Part shown: positions 29,001-33,491 of the stretch, piece after piece | Layout: every line of letters starts with the position of its first letter | How positions within the stretch are numbered: position 1 is the stretch's first letter | Assembly (NCBI GenBank): GCA_903872345.1 | Contig: CAIQKM010000016.1 | Location: 1 to 33,572, forward strand | DNA from: an uncultured Verrucomicrobia subdivision 3 bacterium | Lineage (GTDB): Bacteria; Verrucomicrobiota; Verrucomicrobiia; Limisphaerales; UBA11358 | Length of the DNA stretch: 33,572 nucleotides | Reading direction: 5' to 3' | Notes under the pieces: model-generated | Seen by the model: only the letters and a program-made list of their open reading frames with translations | The model's database searches: none | Told to the model about the DNA's origin: nothing | Made by a program: the position numbers and the translations under genes

Positions 29001-29980
29001 ACGCCGGCGGCGATTTTGAACTTCTTACCAATGTAACCTCCGGTGCGGATGTGTTTGGTGTCACCAACACCGTGCCGGTGCTGGTGCCGGGTGCCCGGTA
29101 TTTCCTCGGTGTGCAAAACACCAACGCCATTGGCGTCACCAATGTCATTCAGGTGACCTTCAGCCTGGTCCCTCCGCCGGTTTACCTCAGCAGCATCGTG
29201 TCTGCGAATTATGGCACCACCAACGGCTATTTGCTGACCTGGTATGCCCCGACCAACGATCAGTTCCATGTGCAATGGTCGCCGGCGGTGGCGCCGACGC
29301 GGTGGCTGTCGATCACCGGGGTGGTCAGTTATAGCAAATTCATTACCGGCACCAACAGCCAGTTTACCTTCTTTGATGACGGCACCCGCACCGCCGGGCT
29401 GGATCCCGTGCGGTTCTACCGGCTGCAACTGCTGAACTCGCCGACCAATACCGCGCCTTACTTCCTGCAAGGGACGCCGGCGGACCGGTATGTGACGCCG
29501 TCCACCACCATGACCGTGAACAACACGGCCGGCGATTGGGATCTGCCGGCGCAGGGTTTGCTGTATTCCATCACCAATACGCTGCCCGGAGTCACCGGCG
29601 CCTACGTGGGTGGAAATTACGTCATCACCTGGACGCCGACCTCGGCGCAACGGGGGCTGACCAATGTCATCACCACGGTGGTGACCGATAATGGGGTGCC
29701 GGCCAAGAGCGTCACCAATTCCTTCTCGGTCATTGTCACCAATGCCCCGGTCTATCCGATGCCAGTTATCAGTAGCGTGGTGGTCAGCAACGGTCAGGTG
29801 AGCCTGCAGTGGAGCGGCTCCACCAATGAGCAGTTCAACGTCCGTTGGGCCACCAATCTGAATCCGCCCGTGGCTTGGACTTCGTTTGGGGTTACCATCA
29901 CCTCCACCAACGGCGTGTTCAAGTTTGTGGATACCAATGCGCCGCTGTTGATGAAGTTCTACCAGTTGCTTGTTCCGTAG
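17078..29980 (+). CDS. Giant modular secreted protein: subtilisin-like protease with LamG, C-type lectin and pectate-lyase-like domains
   Basis: 4300 residues. The ATG at 17078 is chosen because a signal or anchor segment follows (IIGLLLCLLLAAGIWLLW). A propeptide-like region (about 80-270) precedes an S8 protease with Asp302 (DSGID), His343 (GHGTH) and Ser718 (GTSMAA); a beta-rich insert of about 130 residues lies before the serine. P-domain-like regions follow (about 1165-1311 and 1431-1634). A LamG domain (1757-1878, 2026-2149) is interrupted by a C-type lectin (1884-2021). Next are another P-domain-like region, PPC-like beta domains (2288-2638), a PL1 pectate-lyase-like beta-helix (2640-2958), a second LamG (3021-3235), a DxDxDG-type calcium site (3246-3295), and Ig-like and PPC-like repeats ending in an FYQLLVP module. 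Thr-Asn pairs recur throughout. Likely a surface or secreted polysaccharide-binding protease. It follows the pseudopilin cassette, a possible export route. Confidence 0.82.
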   Translation: MKTRSIIGLLLCLLLAAGIWLLWPRQTRPAHPPGFATGLAPALAATTPTTPTTNSVHVQTANTSVLSTNKLSLRLANTTKTIGELERHKHAILLENAFIDTDLNQSLKIPTQLHHNDDPGAYIVQARRSADAEFRSLLSWAGAQVISYIPNNAYLVRISASGAGSLAGSPLVQAVLPYEPYYKVQTSLLQLAVDQKPLPGGTVLTLGLFANTAAATEAQIESMGGTVVGRDRSPFGPILRVKPPVDWIALAQLSGVQIVEVANRRRAANDLSRVNLGISVDTVTNANYLNLSGSNVVVEVNDSGIDATHPDFTLGGSPATGQGGAPIRVIGDSPLSLVDTNGHGTHVAGIIAGNGDESWGKDGTPSVNVGAVASGSITNADFRGKAPLATLYSVAGIDGGYDTFYISDYYLQSVAAQTNALISNNSWGNGDGYYDLAAASYDAATRDALPLLPGSQPVLFVFSAGNDGGGGNGGFGGSGDTITAPGTAKDVITVGALEQLRNITNIVTDAYSNQAAVWQPETDSSSQVAGFSSRGNVGIGTEGTYGRFKPDVVAPGTFVVSTRSSQWNTNVYYNPTNDETLSFTDQTVTTNTLNYYNVTVPANAVGVVISITANNNTTVFPTNLPIYVMQSGIPTTNSFDFFTTYNGVTIPSDGGAGYLQTIQNSGFWFGVGDSTNVSVNYNVTVDIYTTNNYGNYYPVLEGLNDSLGQFYRYESGTSMAAAGVSGMLALIQDYFTNTLHSLPSPALMKALLINGSRPVGNYTYSVTNGINFQGWGQPNIVNSLPYSTGTNTTVSTNGPIFFVDQSPTNALATGDSHTYIITLDTNNYAEYLPLQVTLAWTDPAGNPAAAIKLVNNLDLVVTNLDTGDVFFGNDFAGGVTYNNPWVTNAAPNLDMINNVENVFLSPLLGSSYSITVVGRDVNVNAVTAQTNNVVQDFALVVTCGEGEVPTAITSVTDSGIVSQPTSDQQITFVTTTNTPLYNQFAGENSPLLGTNNLPIGPNTIWGTNGALTVGMTNQWHFYVITNTGLTSDVTNAAFITFLPGTLSIPRIGVFADSLADSTRTEADIDLFATTDPNLTNLSPVTISNCVYNVGDNHASLTRDGTEFVYFIDSAPGTVYYVGVKSEDHMGSEYDFMPIFTSTPFSQNDHGNLLANGLLLPKQIPDGNNAHPGVTNVFALAIPALGGLDPGMTVAKVTITNLIEHQNYGDLYGAISFSGTTVIMNNHAGLHNTVGSQPRVYDDSRNANTNYSVHSDGPGSNLRNYIGKTALGPWIQYQADEALTHTGQISAFSLEIQPHKNFKHPGITVTVPAGGWFIDYVDVPVGFETLNLYATNTTAPYATQAIQMYEKFGDQPTFTDYDQEQNLTNCLPNTGPFPVGTYPGNSISTGPPLPMGLYYLGLYNPNSVDQQVFISYDLIPVPVIAYYTTNGVATTIADDAVTDSSVFITSTQQIAAASVGMVINTTRLSDLAITLVNQTTGQRVLLMENRGGTDTNNAGAQFVYTNIVNGTATGGDQPDTNTLNTGVTAGSVQINYNFYDVPDEMTVYYGTNITPANLVLDTGMINNPGNVWATITATYPPATATTVSTILTIIMNQFGNTNGLQGDRWDYVVGAPVTNYQYLTFTEDTNLATVPIKYGIPPFETPDAGTNYTLSDFEASTNGTYFGPTNIFDPMGGWTVPTNAYVYSYILTNSSLVLVTNTVYLTNNEVSVVTDPDTAFGGSNCLALANGTITRTIPTVPGRQYNITYWYRGPGIDGWWRGEGNATDSSDPENNANNGSLIGRFTFPGGEVGQAFGTVNPGQLYVYAGTNAYVQIPQPPTTISTTVGTNTVLVQTSPLDVGTGPGFTVEGWFNPTNTGIAQPLVEWLARVPTNALVTNLVITAGPFLSPVNSHYYYLLGTTNLTTSEYWAQQLGGHLATVRNANEENWIFDQFGNYGNLNRNLWIGLTNSAAGFGWLSGETNAYRDWQAGQPLNTDGTRNYTGILGATNRYAGLWTATDNRGFVYGSTATNCFYGVVEVPDIQTNGVQFWFSVTNGVALTNGSLYANLIDITNGWHEITSPAGLVQTNVYQHVALTYDTNSGLARLYYNGTNVASTNLGVFIPKTTGDVLLGKDMSRLTNNFFTGEMDEFSIYARQLSGAEIAAIYNSSALTTNRNAGKFDASVTPAAGLAEAMVTIGGATNLIYGVNKTWEMGSYTFTATTNSIPVQITGIEPGILLDTFTVTEAALTNIYYLPEESLQPLVGDSAYGQWTLEIWDNRVGGYITGNGSATNAQLVSWQLQFTVQTNPPVTLSPQGLVTNTVPAGQITYFAVTAPAWASYATNILVSASAPVDLLYNQTNEPSGLNPGDYEILTNSTGGIGVPVLTTNNIAPTFPPLIPGQTYYLGVRNNGSAAATVVLAVDFDMVTLTNSLPFSGILTTNSSDAERYYAFDVTTNAYEATFQLLKLSANADLVVSRGTPLPTLTNAAYGSFNDTNANEIVYVLTNSAPVPLSAGRWYLGVIRRDAGPVNYSVLAKELDTPAPAVINLTNNVPFTFTIGSGADLTNFFHFQVTNSPASIHFELYDMTGNGDLTVQTNALPLAPVFFQSSQEPGQIPEFIYFRTNSALTNLANDWYLGVPNNETNPITCTILAVIDTNAAFAAFPGAEGAGGAAIGGRTGTVYHVTSLADSGLGTLRDAVGSTNRTVVFDVSGVIFLRSPLLITNSYLTIAGQSAPAGKLNVFTNSGLAGSYASLYDQSFLGAGITVFGQMTTVAAAHDVIIRDVRFRRGAPDDSLQLTNVANVIADHVSVEWSSDNAMSVLNSSNVTVQWSMVSDSIYLTNSPQGIGSLLRYGNGLLSLSHNLYADNYSGSPQLGDNLSLDFVNNVIYNWGLYSGLSDGIGDLAANPGGFTNELNYVGNYLIAGADTAAFATNYAITNIAFFGGTTNTWLFQTNNLIDSDNNGVLNGAYTKWGMFTNKYTGFSQAFSQLPPVTTDEPFLGYEKVMDFAGVNMDKRDLVDTNLAVKVRTQTGRLVSTPLLSGLVAWWRGEGNVLDSIGTNNGTALNVTYAAGEVNQGMAFNGNNSKVSVAVSPSLNLTNGTGLTLALWIKPAAMTNWVEELMEWNNNSGSIGTHLESGLAYNGGFAAEIIDTSLVRHQINSPQNLITTNQFQLLALTYDKASGVCALSRNGITVVTANFGAFTILTNYPFFLGMRPSGSFSDWPDGRYSGLMDEVMIFKRGLSSNEVATLYNEGASGLFSYNCSALPYLDTDQDGIPDFWENTFGTDPFTPSNNKDRNGDGYTDLEEYNNWVAGLHALTITNTPVGVDLKKLFGQTGNLSFAVTNGTNGTVYLTNVVGSVTNTGTYSNSVAIFTPVSKAIVGTNFYGYASFGVIVTNNDTLAHFGPVPVSVVVSAVPIAYNSNGSPVIITLTNALPYTNANASGSDYYRFTVTNNPRGVVFQALNPSGNVALVARYGLPLPALNLYDYISANPGTANQNIVVLTNSTPVALTNGDWYLAVVNVSGGPVTYSAKATMFTNVIPPLFLYPTNTTVTNVVESAPNQIACVATDLDVPPLPLGYYLVSAPGNMLINPLTGLINWTPTVAQGRSTNIISVCVTNIGYSVTNTFTVIVLESNLPPVFPPPGNQVVIPPASLQVTNAAIDLNVPPNPLTYSLLFAPTNALIDTNGVITWTPGAGQPPGNYLFTTVVTDNDPWAVNAQSMSVTNSFYVSVVAGLAPGVPQTNTVPPNGITWYAVQVPYNAIIATNSLLFATLPVNLWYSTNIPPSVTNSARGDYELLNNQTSGVAVFGVTNTVPVLVPGGLYFLGIQNTNSVTITNAVEVTFDTVTPPVLPNIPSQVIAAGDTLVITNRAIDTNAGTLFYTFTNSLALTAPAITTNGIIAWATTTNDANETVLFNTSVTNAGTGLGTANRFTVTVLPSIIIGPPLTNVVGSNSISWYLVKVPANAVAATNSLLFATLPLNLWYSTNVPPSITNYAGGDFELLTNVTSGADVFGVTNTVPVLVPGARYFLGVQNTNAIGVTNVIQVTFSLVPPPVYLSSIVSANYGTTNGYLLTWYAPTNDQFHVQWSPAVAPTRWLSITGVVSYSKFITGTNSQFTFFDDGTRTAGLDPVRFYRLQLLNSPTNTAPYFLQGTPADRYVTPSTTMTVNNTAGDWDLPAQGLLYSITNTLPGVTGAYVGGNYVITWTPTSAQRGLTNVITTVVTDNGVPAKSVTNSFSVIVTNAPVYPMPVISSVVVSNGQVSLQWSGSTNEQFNVRWATNLNPPVAWTSFGVTITSTNGVFKFVDTNAPLLMKFYQLLVP
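28225..29170 (+). repeat. Two tandem copies of a beta-domain pair inside the giant gene
   Basis: The protein segments encoded at about 28225-28560 and 28845-29170 are near copies. Both contain NSLLFATLP.NLWYSTN.PPS.TN, then G.(Y/F)ELL.N and FGVTNTVPVLVPG..YFLG.QNTN. They are separated by an Ig-like linker. This points to internal duplication within the stalk region. Confidence 0.8.
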
Positions 29981-29994
29981 GCGGCAACTATTGC

Positions 29995-30168
29995 CCCGTA
30001 GCGGCGGGCATTCCTGCCTGTCGTCGAGGGCGGCAACTTGCCGCCCGGGGAGAACCATGAAACACGCCCGGCCATTGACGAATAACCAACCGCTGGTGCC
30101 GGCGGAGCCATTTCCGCCGGGCTGGAAGCGTCGGCTCCACGGCAGGCAGGGATGCCCGCCGCTACGGG
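29995..30168 (+). repeat. Palindromic element between the giant gene and dapA
   Basis: The 26-bp arms at 29995-30020 (starting CCCGTAGCGGCGGGCAT) and 30143-30168 are inverted and match at 25 of 26 positions. Inside is a tight hairpin GGGCGGCAA-C-TTGCCGCCC (30029-30047). Its right part recurs inverted at 9289-9352. It could act as a transcription barrier after the giant gene but has no T-run. Confidence 0.8.
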
Positions 30169-30252
30169 TATGCGCCTGCCGCCCCGTTGCCGGAAAAATC
30201 CCGCTCGCCATGCCGGGCTGGGTATGACATAATGGTTTCCCCAAACGTTCAC

Positions 30253-31128
30253 ATGTTCACTGGAACTTACACAGCGATAGTCACGCCGTTTAAAAACGGA
30301 AAACTGGATGAAGCCGCGCTTGCCCGCCTGATCAAAAAACAGGTGAAGGGCGGGGTGGATGGCATTGTGCCGGTCGGCACCACGGGCGAATCGCCCACGG
30401 TGGATTACGACGAGCACGTGCGCATCATTGAACTGGCGGTGAAGCATGCCGCCGGCAAGGTGAAGGTGCTCGCCGGCACGGGCGGCAACTCGACCACGGA
30501 AGCGATTTACCTCACGAAGGAAGCCGAGCGCGTGGGCGCGGATGGCTCCCTGCAGGTGGCCCCGTATTACAACAAGCCGACGCAGGAAGGTTTGTACCAG
30601 CATTTCAAGGCGATTGCCAACGAGACCAAACTGCCGCTGGTGCTGTACAGCATTCCCGGCCGCTGTGGCATTGAGATTGCCGTGGAGACGGTGAAGCGCC
30701 TGGCGGACAGTTGCAAGAACATTGTGGGCATCAAGGAAGCGGGCGGCAGTTGCGACCGCGTGTCCCAATTGCGCGCGGCGCTGGGGCCGAAATTTGAGAT
30801 TTTGTCGGGCGACGATTCGCTGACGCTGCCGTTCATGTCGGTGGGGGCACAGGGAGTCATCAGCGTGGCTTCCAACGTGATTCCGCGCGAGGTATCGAAC
30901 ATGGTGAATGCGTTTGCGCGCGGCGACCTCAAGAAGGCGGCGCAGTTGCACGCCAAATTTTATCCGGTCTTCAAAGACCTCTTCGTGGAAACGAATCCGG
31001 TTCCGGTCAAGGCCGCGCTGGCAATGCTGGGCGAGTTGGAAGAAGAATACCGCCTGCCGCTGGTGAAACTGAGCGAGGCGAGTCGCGCCAAACTCAAGGC
31101 AACCTTGAAGTCCGCCGGCATCCTGTAA
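30253..31128 (+). CDS. dapA: 4-hydroxy-tetrahydrodipicolinate synthase
   Basis: DapA condenses pyruvate and aspartate semialdehyde, the first step committed to diaminopimelate and lysine, in the cytoplasm. The 291 residues match the usual length. GTTGES (42-47), the active-site Tyr132 in LYSIPGR, Arg137 and the Schiff-base Lys161 in GIKEAGG all sit where expected. The start at 30253 (MFTGTYTAIVTPF) fits the family; an upstream in-frame ATG at 30232 would add seven residues. dapB follows 83 bp downstream. No lysine riboswitch was recognised. The region upstream is occupied by a palindromic element. Confidence 0.97.
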   Translation: MFTGTYTAIVTPFKNGKLDEAALARLIKKQVKGGVDGIVPVGTTGESPTVDYDEHVRIIELAVKHAAGKVKVLAGTGGNSTTEAIYLTKEAERVGADGSLQVAPYYNKPTQEGLYQHFKAIANETKLPLVLYSIPGRCGIEIAVETVKRLADSCKNIVGIKEAGGSCDRVSQLRAALGPKFEILSGDDSLTLPFMSVGAQGVISVASNVIPREVSNMVNAFARGDLKKAAQLHAKFYPVFKDLFVETNPVPVKAALAMLGELEEEYRLPLVKLSEASRAKLKATLKSAGIL

Positions 31129-31211
31129 CCAACCACGGACGGAGGGCAGGGGGCGGCTGGCAGGAAATCCGGTTCGCCGTTGTCTCGTCTGTTCCGGCCA
31201 AATTCATCTTT

Positions 31212-31949
31212 ATGTCCACCAAAGTTATCATTGTTGGCAGCCGCGGTCGTATGGGCCAGGCATTGATTCGTTGCGTGCCGCAGCATCCGGGGCTGGCGCT
31301 GGCCGGCACTCTGGATCAGGGTGATGACATTGCCGCAGCCATCGGGCAGGGCGATGTGGTCATTGATTTTAGCGCCCATTCGGTGACGGCGCCGCTTTCG
31401 GCGTTGTGTGCGGCGCATAAGAAGCCGATGGTCATTGGCACCACCGGTCATACGGACGCGGAACTGGCCGAGATTCGCAAGCACGCGGCGCAGATTCCGA
31501 TTGTGCTGGCGTCCAATTTTTCCATGGGGGTGAACACGCTTTTCTGGCTGACGCGCAAGGCGGCGGAAATCCTGGGCCCGGACTTTGACCTGGAGGTGGT
31601 GGAGATGCATCATCGGCTGAAGAAGGACGCGCCCAGCGGGACGGCGAAATCGCTGGCGGAGATTCTGGCGGAGGTGCGCGGCTTGCAATACAGCGAAGCC
31701 GCCCGGCATGGTCGTGAAGGCATTGTGGGCGAGCGCACGCGGAATGAGATCGGCGTGCACTCCATTCGCGGTGGCGACGTGGTGGGCGACCATACGGTGA
31801 TTTTTGCGAATACCGGCGAGCGCGTGGAACTGACGCATAAGGCGTCGAGCCGCGAGACGTTTGCCAACGGCGCCCTGCGGGCGGCGCAATGGGTGGCCGG
31901 GCAGAAGCCGGGCCTGTACGACATGCAGGATGTGCTGGGGTTGAAATAA
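31212..31949 (+). CDS. dapB: 4-hydroxy-tetrahydrodipicolinate reductase
   Basis: DapB reduces the DapA product with NAD(P)H in the diaminopimelate/lysine pathway. The 245 residues show the Rossmann start VIIVGSRGRMGQ, a GTTGHT loop, ASNFSMGVN, and the catalytic segment EMHHRLKKDAPSGTA with its His and Lys residues. It lies 83 bp after dapA in the same direction, so the two are probably co-transcribed. Nothing looks broken. Dispersed repeat copy 4 begins about 45 bp after the stop. Confidence 0.97.
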   Translation: MSTKVIIVGSRGRMGQALIRCVPQHPGLALAGTLDQGDDIAAAIGQGDVVIDFSAHSVTAPLSALCAAHKKPMVIGTTGHTDAELAEIRKHAAQIPIVLASNFSMGVNTLFWLTRKAAEILGPDFDLEVVEMHHRLKKDAPSGTAKSLAEILAEVRGLQYSEAARHGREGIVGERTRNEIGVHSIRGGDVVGDHTVIFANTGERVELTHKASSRETFANGALRAAQWVAGQKPGLYDMQDVLGLK

Positions 31950-31995
31950 ACCGCAGCGGCCGGAAGCAGAGGAAGCAATGTATGTGGCATCGCCC

Positions 31996-32404
31996 GTCCT
32001 CCCGGCCCTCTCCTCCAGGAGAGGGAGAAACGTTCCCAGTTGCTTGGAAACAACAAGCCGCTGGATTGGTCGGACGGGTGGTCCAATTTGCTGAAATGTG
32101 CCAGTTGAAAACCCTCTCCAAGGGGAGAGTAGCCCTGCTGGGTATTGCACAGCGGCAGATCCATGTCAAATTCAGTTCAAAACGGAACCAGTCAAAACAC
32201 TCCAAACCGTTGCAATCCAGCGTAAAAACGCTCGGCTGTTGGATTCGCGCCAAGCGGATTGAGAAAAATTTCACGCCAGGACAGCTTGGGGCGAGAATGG
32301 GTATTGCACAGGCCGTGGTTCGGGCTTGGGAAGAAGGTGCCAAGGAGCCGGACGGCCTGCAACTGGCGTTTCTGGAGAAGATTTTCGGGTGTCATTGGGG
32401 GTGA
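31996..32404 (+). repeat. Dispersed hairpin/HTH repeat, copy 4 (most complete with HTH frame)
   Basis: Hairpin 1 has 9-bp arms (32006-32014 and 32017-32025). The spacer contains GGATTGGTCGGACGGGTGG, as in copy 2. Hairpin 2 is CTCTCC (32114-32119) pairing with GGAGAG (32124-32129). TGGGTATTGCACA recurs at 32139-32151 and 32298-32310. Downstream of hairpin 2 it matches copy 1 on the opposite strand. Confidence 0.78.
32096..32404 (+). CDS. Small XRE-like HTH protein carried by the repeat
   Basis: 102 codons from the ATG at 32096. The N-terminal part runs through hairpin 2 (LSKGRVALLGIAQRQIHVKF). The C-terminal part (WIRAKRIEKNFTPGQLGARMGIAQAVVRAWEEG, broken here only by reading helices: IRAKRIE, TPGQLGARM, AQAVVRAWE) has the layout of an XRE DNA-binding domain and ends with a fifth helix (LQLAFLEKIFG). 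GIAQ followed by a hydrophobic residue two positions on occurs twice, encoded by the repeated 13-mer. The related frame at 6431-6706 supports conservation. It may be a decayed regulator or a real micro-gene; no ribosome binding site is visible. Confidence 0.45.
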   Translation: MCQLKTLSKGRVALLGIAQRQIHVKFSSKRNQSKHSKPLQSSVKTLGCWIRAKRIEKNFTPGQLGARMGIAQAVVRAWEEGAKEPDGLQLAFLEKIFGCHWG

Positions 32405-32493
32405 CGAACCGAAAGGCTTTCTTGCCAATTCTTTTTTTCGTATTCGCCCGACATTTGGGGCAATTTGCCCAAATGTCTTTCAACCGTAGTGAT

Positions 32494-32859
32494 TCATTTT
32501 CCAAATCCGGTAATGACGCGATGTGGTCCGCATTTTGGACGATAGACGATACGGGCATGAAGCTGGCTGAAGTGGATGATCGTCCAGGCTGGATGACCGT
32601 CTTGGTTGCGCCCCTCGAAAGAGAATGTATGCGGTTCGATGAAGCGGGCATCCAGCACTGTCAGATCACCCACCAGAATAACCACGTCAGAATCATCTGG
32701 GGCAAGACGACAGAGTTCATCAACAGCATGTTTAAGCGCCTTGAAAGTCGCAGCCCCAGACAACCATAGACTTGGGCCATGCTGCACATTTTCAAAAGGG
32801 AACGGTTCGGGCCTTTCAATGTAGATTTCCGGGAACTCCATAAATTCAACGCTCGTCAT
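32494..32859 (-). CDS. Unrecognised protein downstream of XRE regulator
   Basis: 121 residues from an ATG at 32859 on the reverse strand, starting MTSVEFMEFPEIYIERPEP. The start overlaps the end of the XRE gene by 14 nt, so the two form an operon. No family is recognised. The sequence looks globular, with a central helix (FKALKHAVDELCRLA) and beta-like stretches (DVVILVGDL, WTIIHFSQLHARIVY), and no signal peptide or membrane helix. Being paired with an XRE regulator suggests a toxin-like or stress role, but this is a guess from context. The overlapping forward frame 32326-32769 is taken as its shadow. Confidence 0.6.
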   Translation of the reverse strand: MTSVEFMEFPEIYIERPEPFPFENVQHGPSLWLSGAATFKALKHAVDELCRLAPDDSDVVILVGDLTVLDARFIEPHTFSFEGRNQDGHPAWTIIHFSQLHARIVYRPKCGPHRVITGFGK

Positions 32860-33076
32860 TGATTTGCAGGTCTTCCGCCTCACGGATCAGTTCCGAAAGC
32901 GGGACACCGAGAGCTTGTGCCAGGGCTTTGGCTACATTCAGGCTCGCATTCCGCTCACAACGTTCGATCAGGCTCACGTGGGTGGGATGGATGTTTGCCA
33001 ACTCCGCCACGGCCTCCTGCGAAAGCTTTTTCTTCTGGCGGTGCTTTTTAAGCACCGCACCGAACGCCGAAGCCAT
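32846..33076 (-). CDS. XRE-family transcriptional regulator
   Basis: 76 residues on the reverse strand, a stand-alone XRE/Cro helix-turn-helix. Motifs are VLKKHRQKKKLSQEAVAELA, then HPTHVSLIERCERNASLNVA and ALAQALGVPLSELI, which together make the classic five helices. The start at 33076 (MASAFG) is chosen over the upstream 33133 because the extra residues are not XRE-like and would run into the palindrome. An 18-bp inverted repeat 45 bp upstream (33121-33161) is a good candidate operator. It overlaps the following gene by 14 nt. Likely a cytoplasmic autorepressor. Confidence 0.85.
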   Translation of the reverse strand: MASAFGAVLKKHRQKKKLSQEAVAELANIHPTHVSLIERCERNASLNVAKALAQALGVPLSELIREAEDLQINDER

Positions 33077-33120
33077 GTCAGGAATACGCACAATACCAAG
33101 TTGCCAAACGAAACGCCCAG

Positions 33121-33161
33121 CAGACACAGACAATAGTCTTGACGACTATTGTCTGGGTCTG
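33121..33161. promoter_or_regulatory. Palindromic operator between XRE gene and lipoprotein gene
   Basis: Arms CAGACACAGACAATAGTC (33121-33138) and GACTATTGTCTGGGTCTG (33144-33161) are inverted and match at 17 of 18 positions, the inner 11 perfectly, around TTGAC. On the forward strand TTGACG (33139-33144) and TACAAG (33163-33168), 18 bp apart, form a fair promoter overlapping the palindrome. Regulator binding here could control both directions. Confidence 0.65.
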
Positions 33162-33269
33162 GTACAAGAGGTCTCTGTAGTCAAACAGCATATCGACCAG
33201 ACAACCATAATGAGAATCCACCACATGCCTCCTTTCATCTCCGTCCCGACCTTGCGCTCCTTTGTTCAC

Positions 33270-33491
33270 ATGAACCGTAGATGGCTCATCATCGTCTTGG
33301 TTGCCTGCCTCCTCGCCGGCTGCTCCTCGGTCGGAGACGACGCGGAATCGAGCCTCCGCCAGATCGTCCTGAACGACTCGGACGCGCACTTGAAGCTGGC
33401 GAGCTTCACCAAGCTGGACGCGCACCCCATCCAGGTCAGATGCCATGATGGGTTGAACGCGACACCATTCAGTGCCACGCTACGAACGTAG
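33270..33491 (+). CDS. Short predicted lipoprotein
   Basis: 73 residues from the ATG at 33270. MNRRWLIIVLVACLLAGC is a lipoprotein signal peptide with lipobox LAGC and lipidated Cys18. The mature part (DDAESSLRQIVLNDSDAHLKLASFTKLD) resembles the start of small secreted proteins that continue with an extra beta-rich region; here the frame ends soon after. It may therefore be truncated or frameshifted at about 33430. It lies downstream of the 33121-33161 palindrome, divergent from the XRE operon. The longer open frame from 32859 runs antisense to the XRE genes and is not used. Function is unknown. Confidence 0.55.
   Translation: MNRRWLIIVLVACLLAGCSSVGDDAESSLRQIVLNDSDAHLKLASFTKLDAHPIQVRCHDGLNATPFSATLRT

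Noticed and set aside
28652..30244. 530-codon reverse-strand frame running past the giant gene end
   Set aside because: Covers clear forward coding sequence and a palindromic repeat. Composition is shadow-like.
31889..32095. Upstream extension of the HTH frame into dapB
   Set aside because: The extra N-terminus is dapB and hairpin repeat read in another frame. Similarity with repeat copy 1 begins later.
32326..32769. 147-codon forward frame opposite the XRE-partner gene
   Set aside because: The reverse-strand frame is coupled by overlap to a clear XRE gene. The forward one starts inside the HTH frame and has no recognisable feature.
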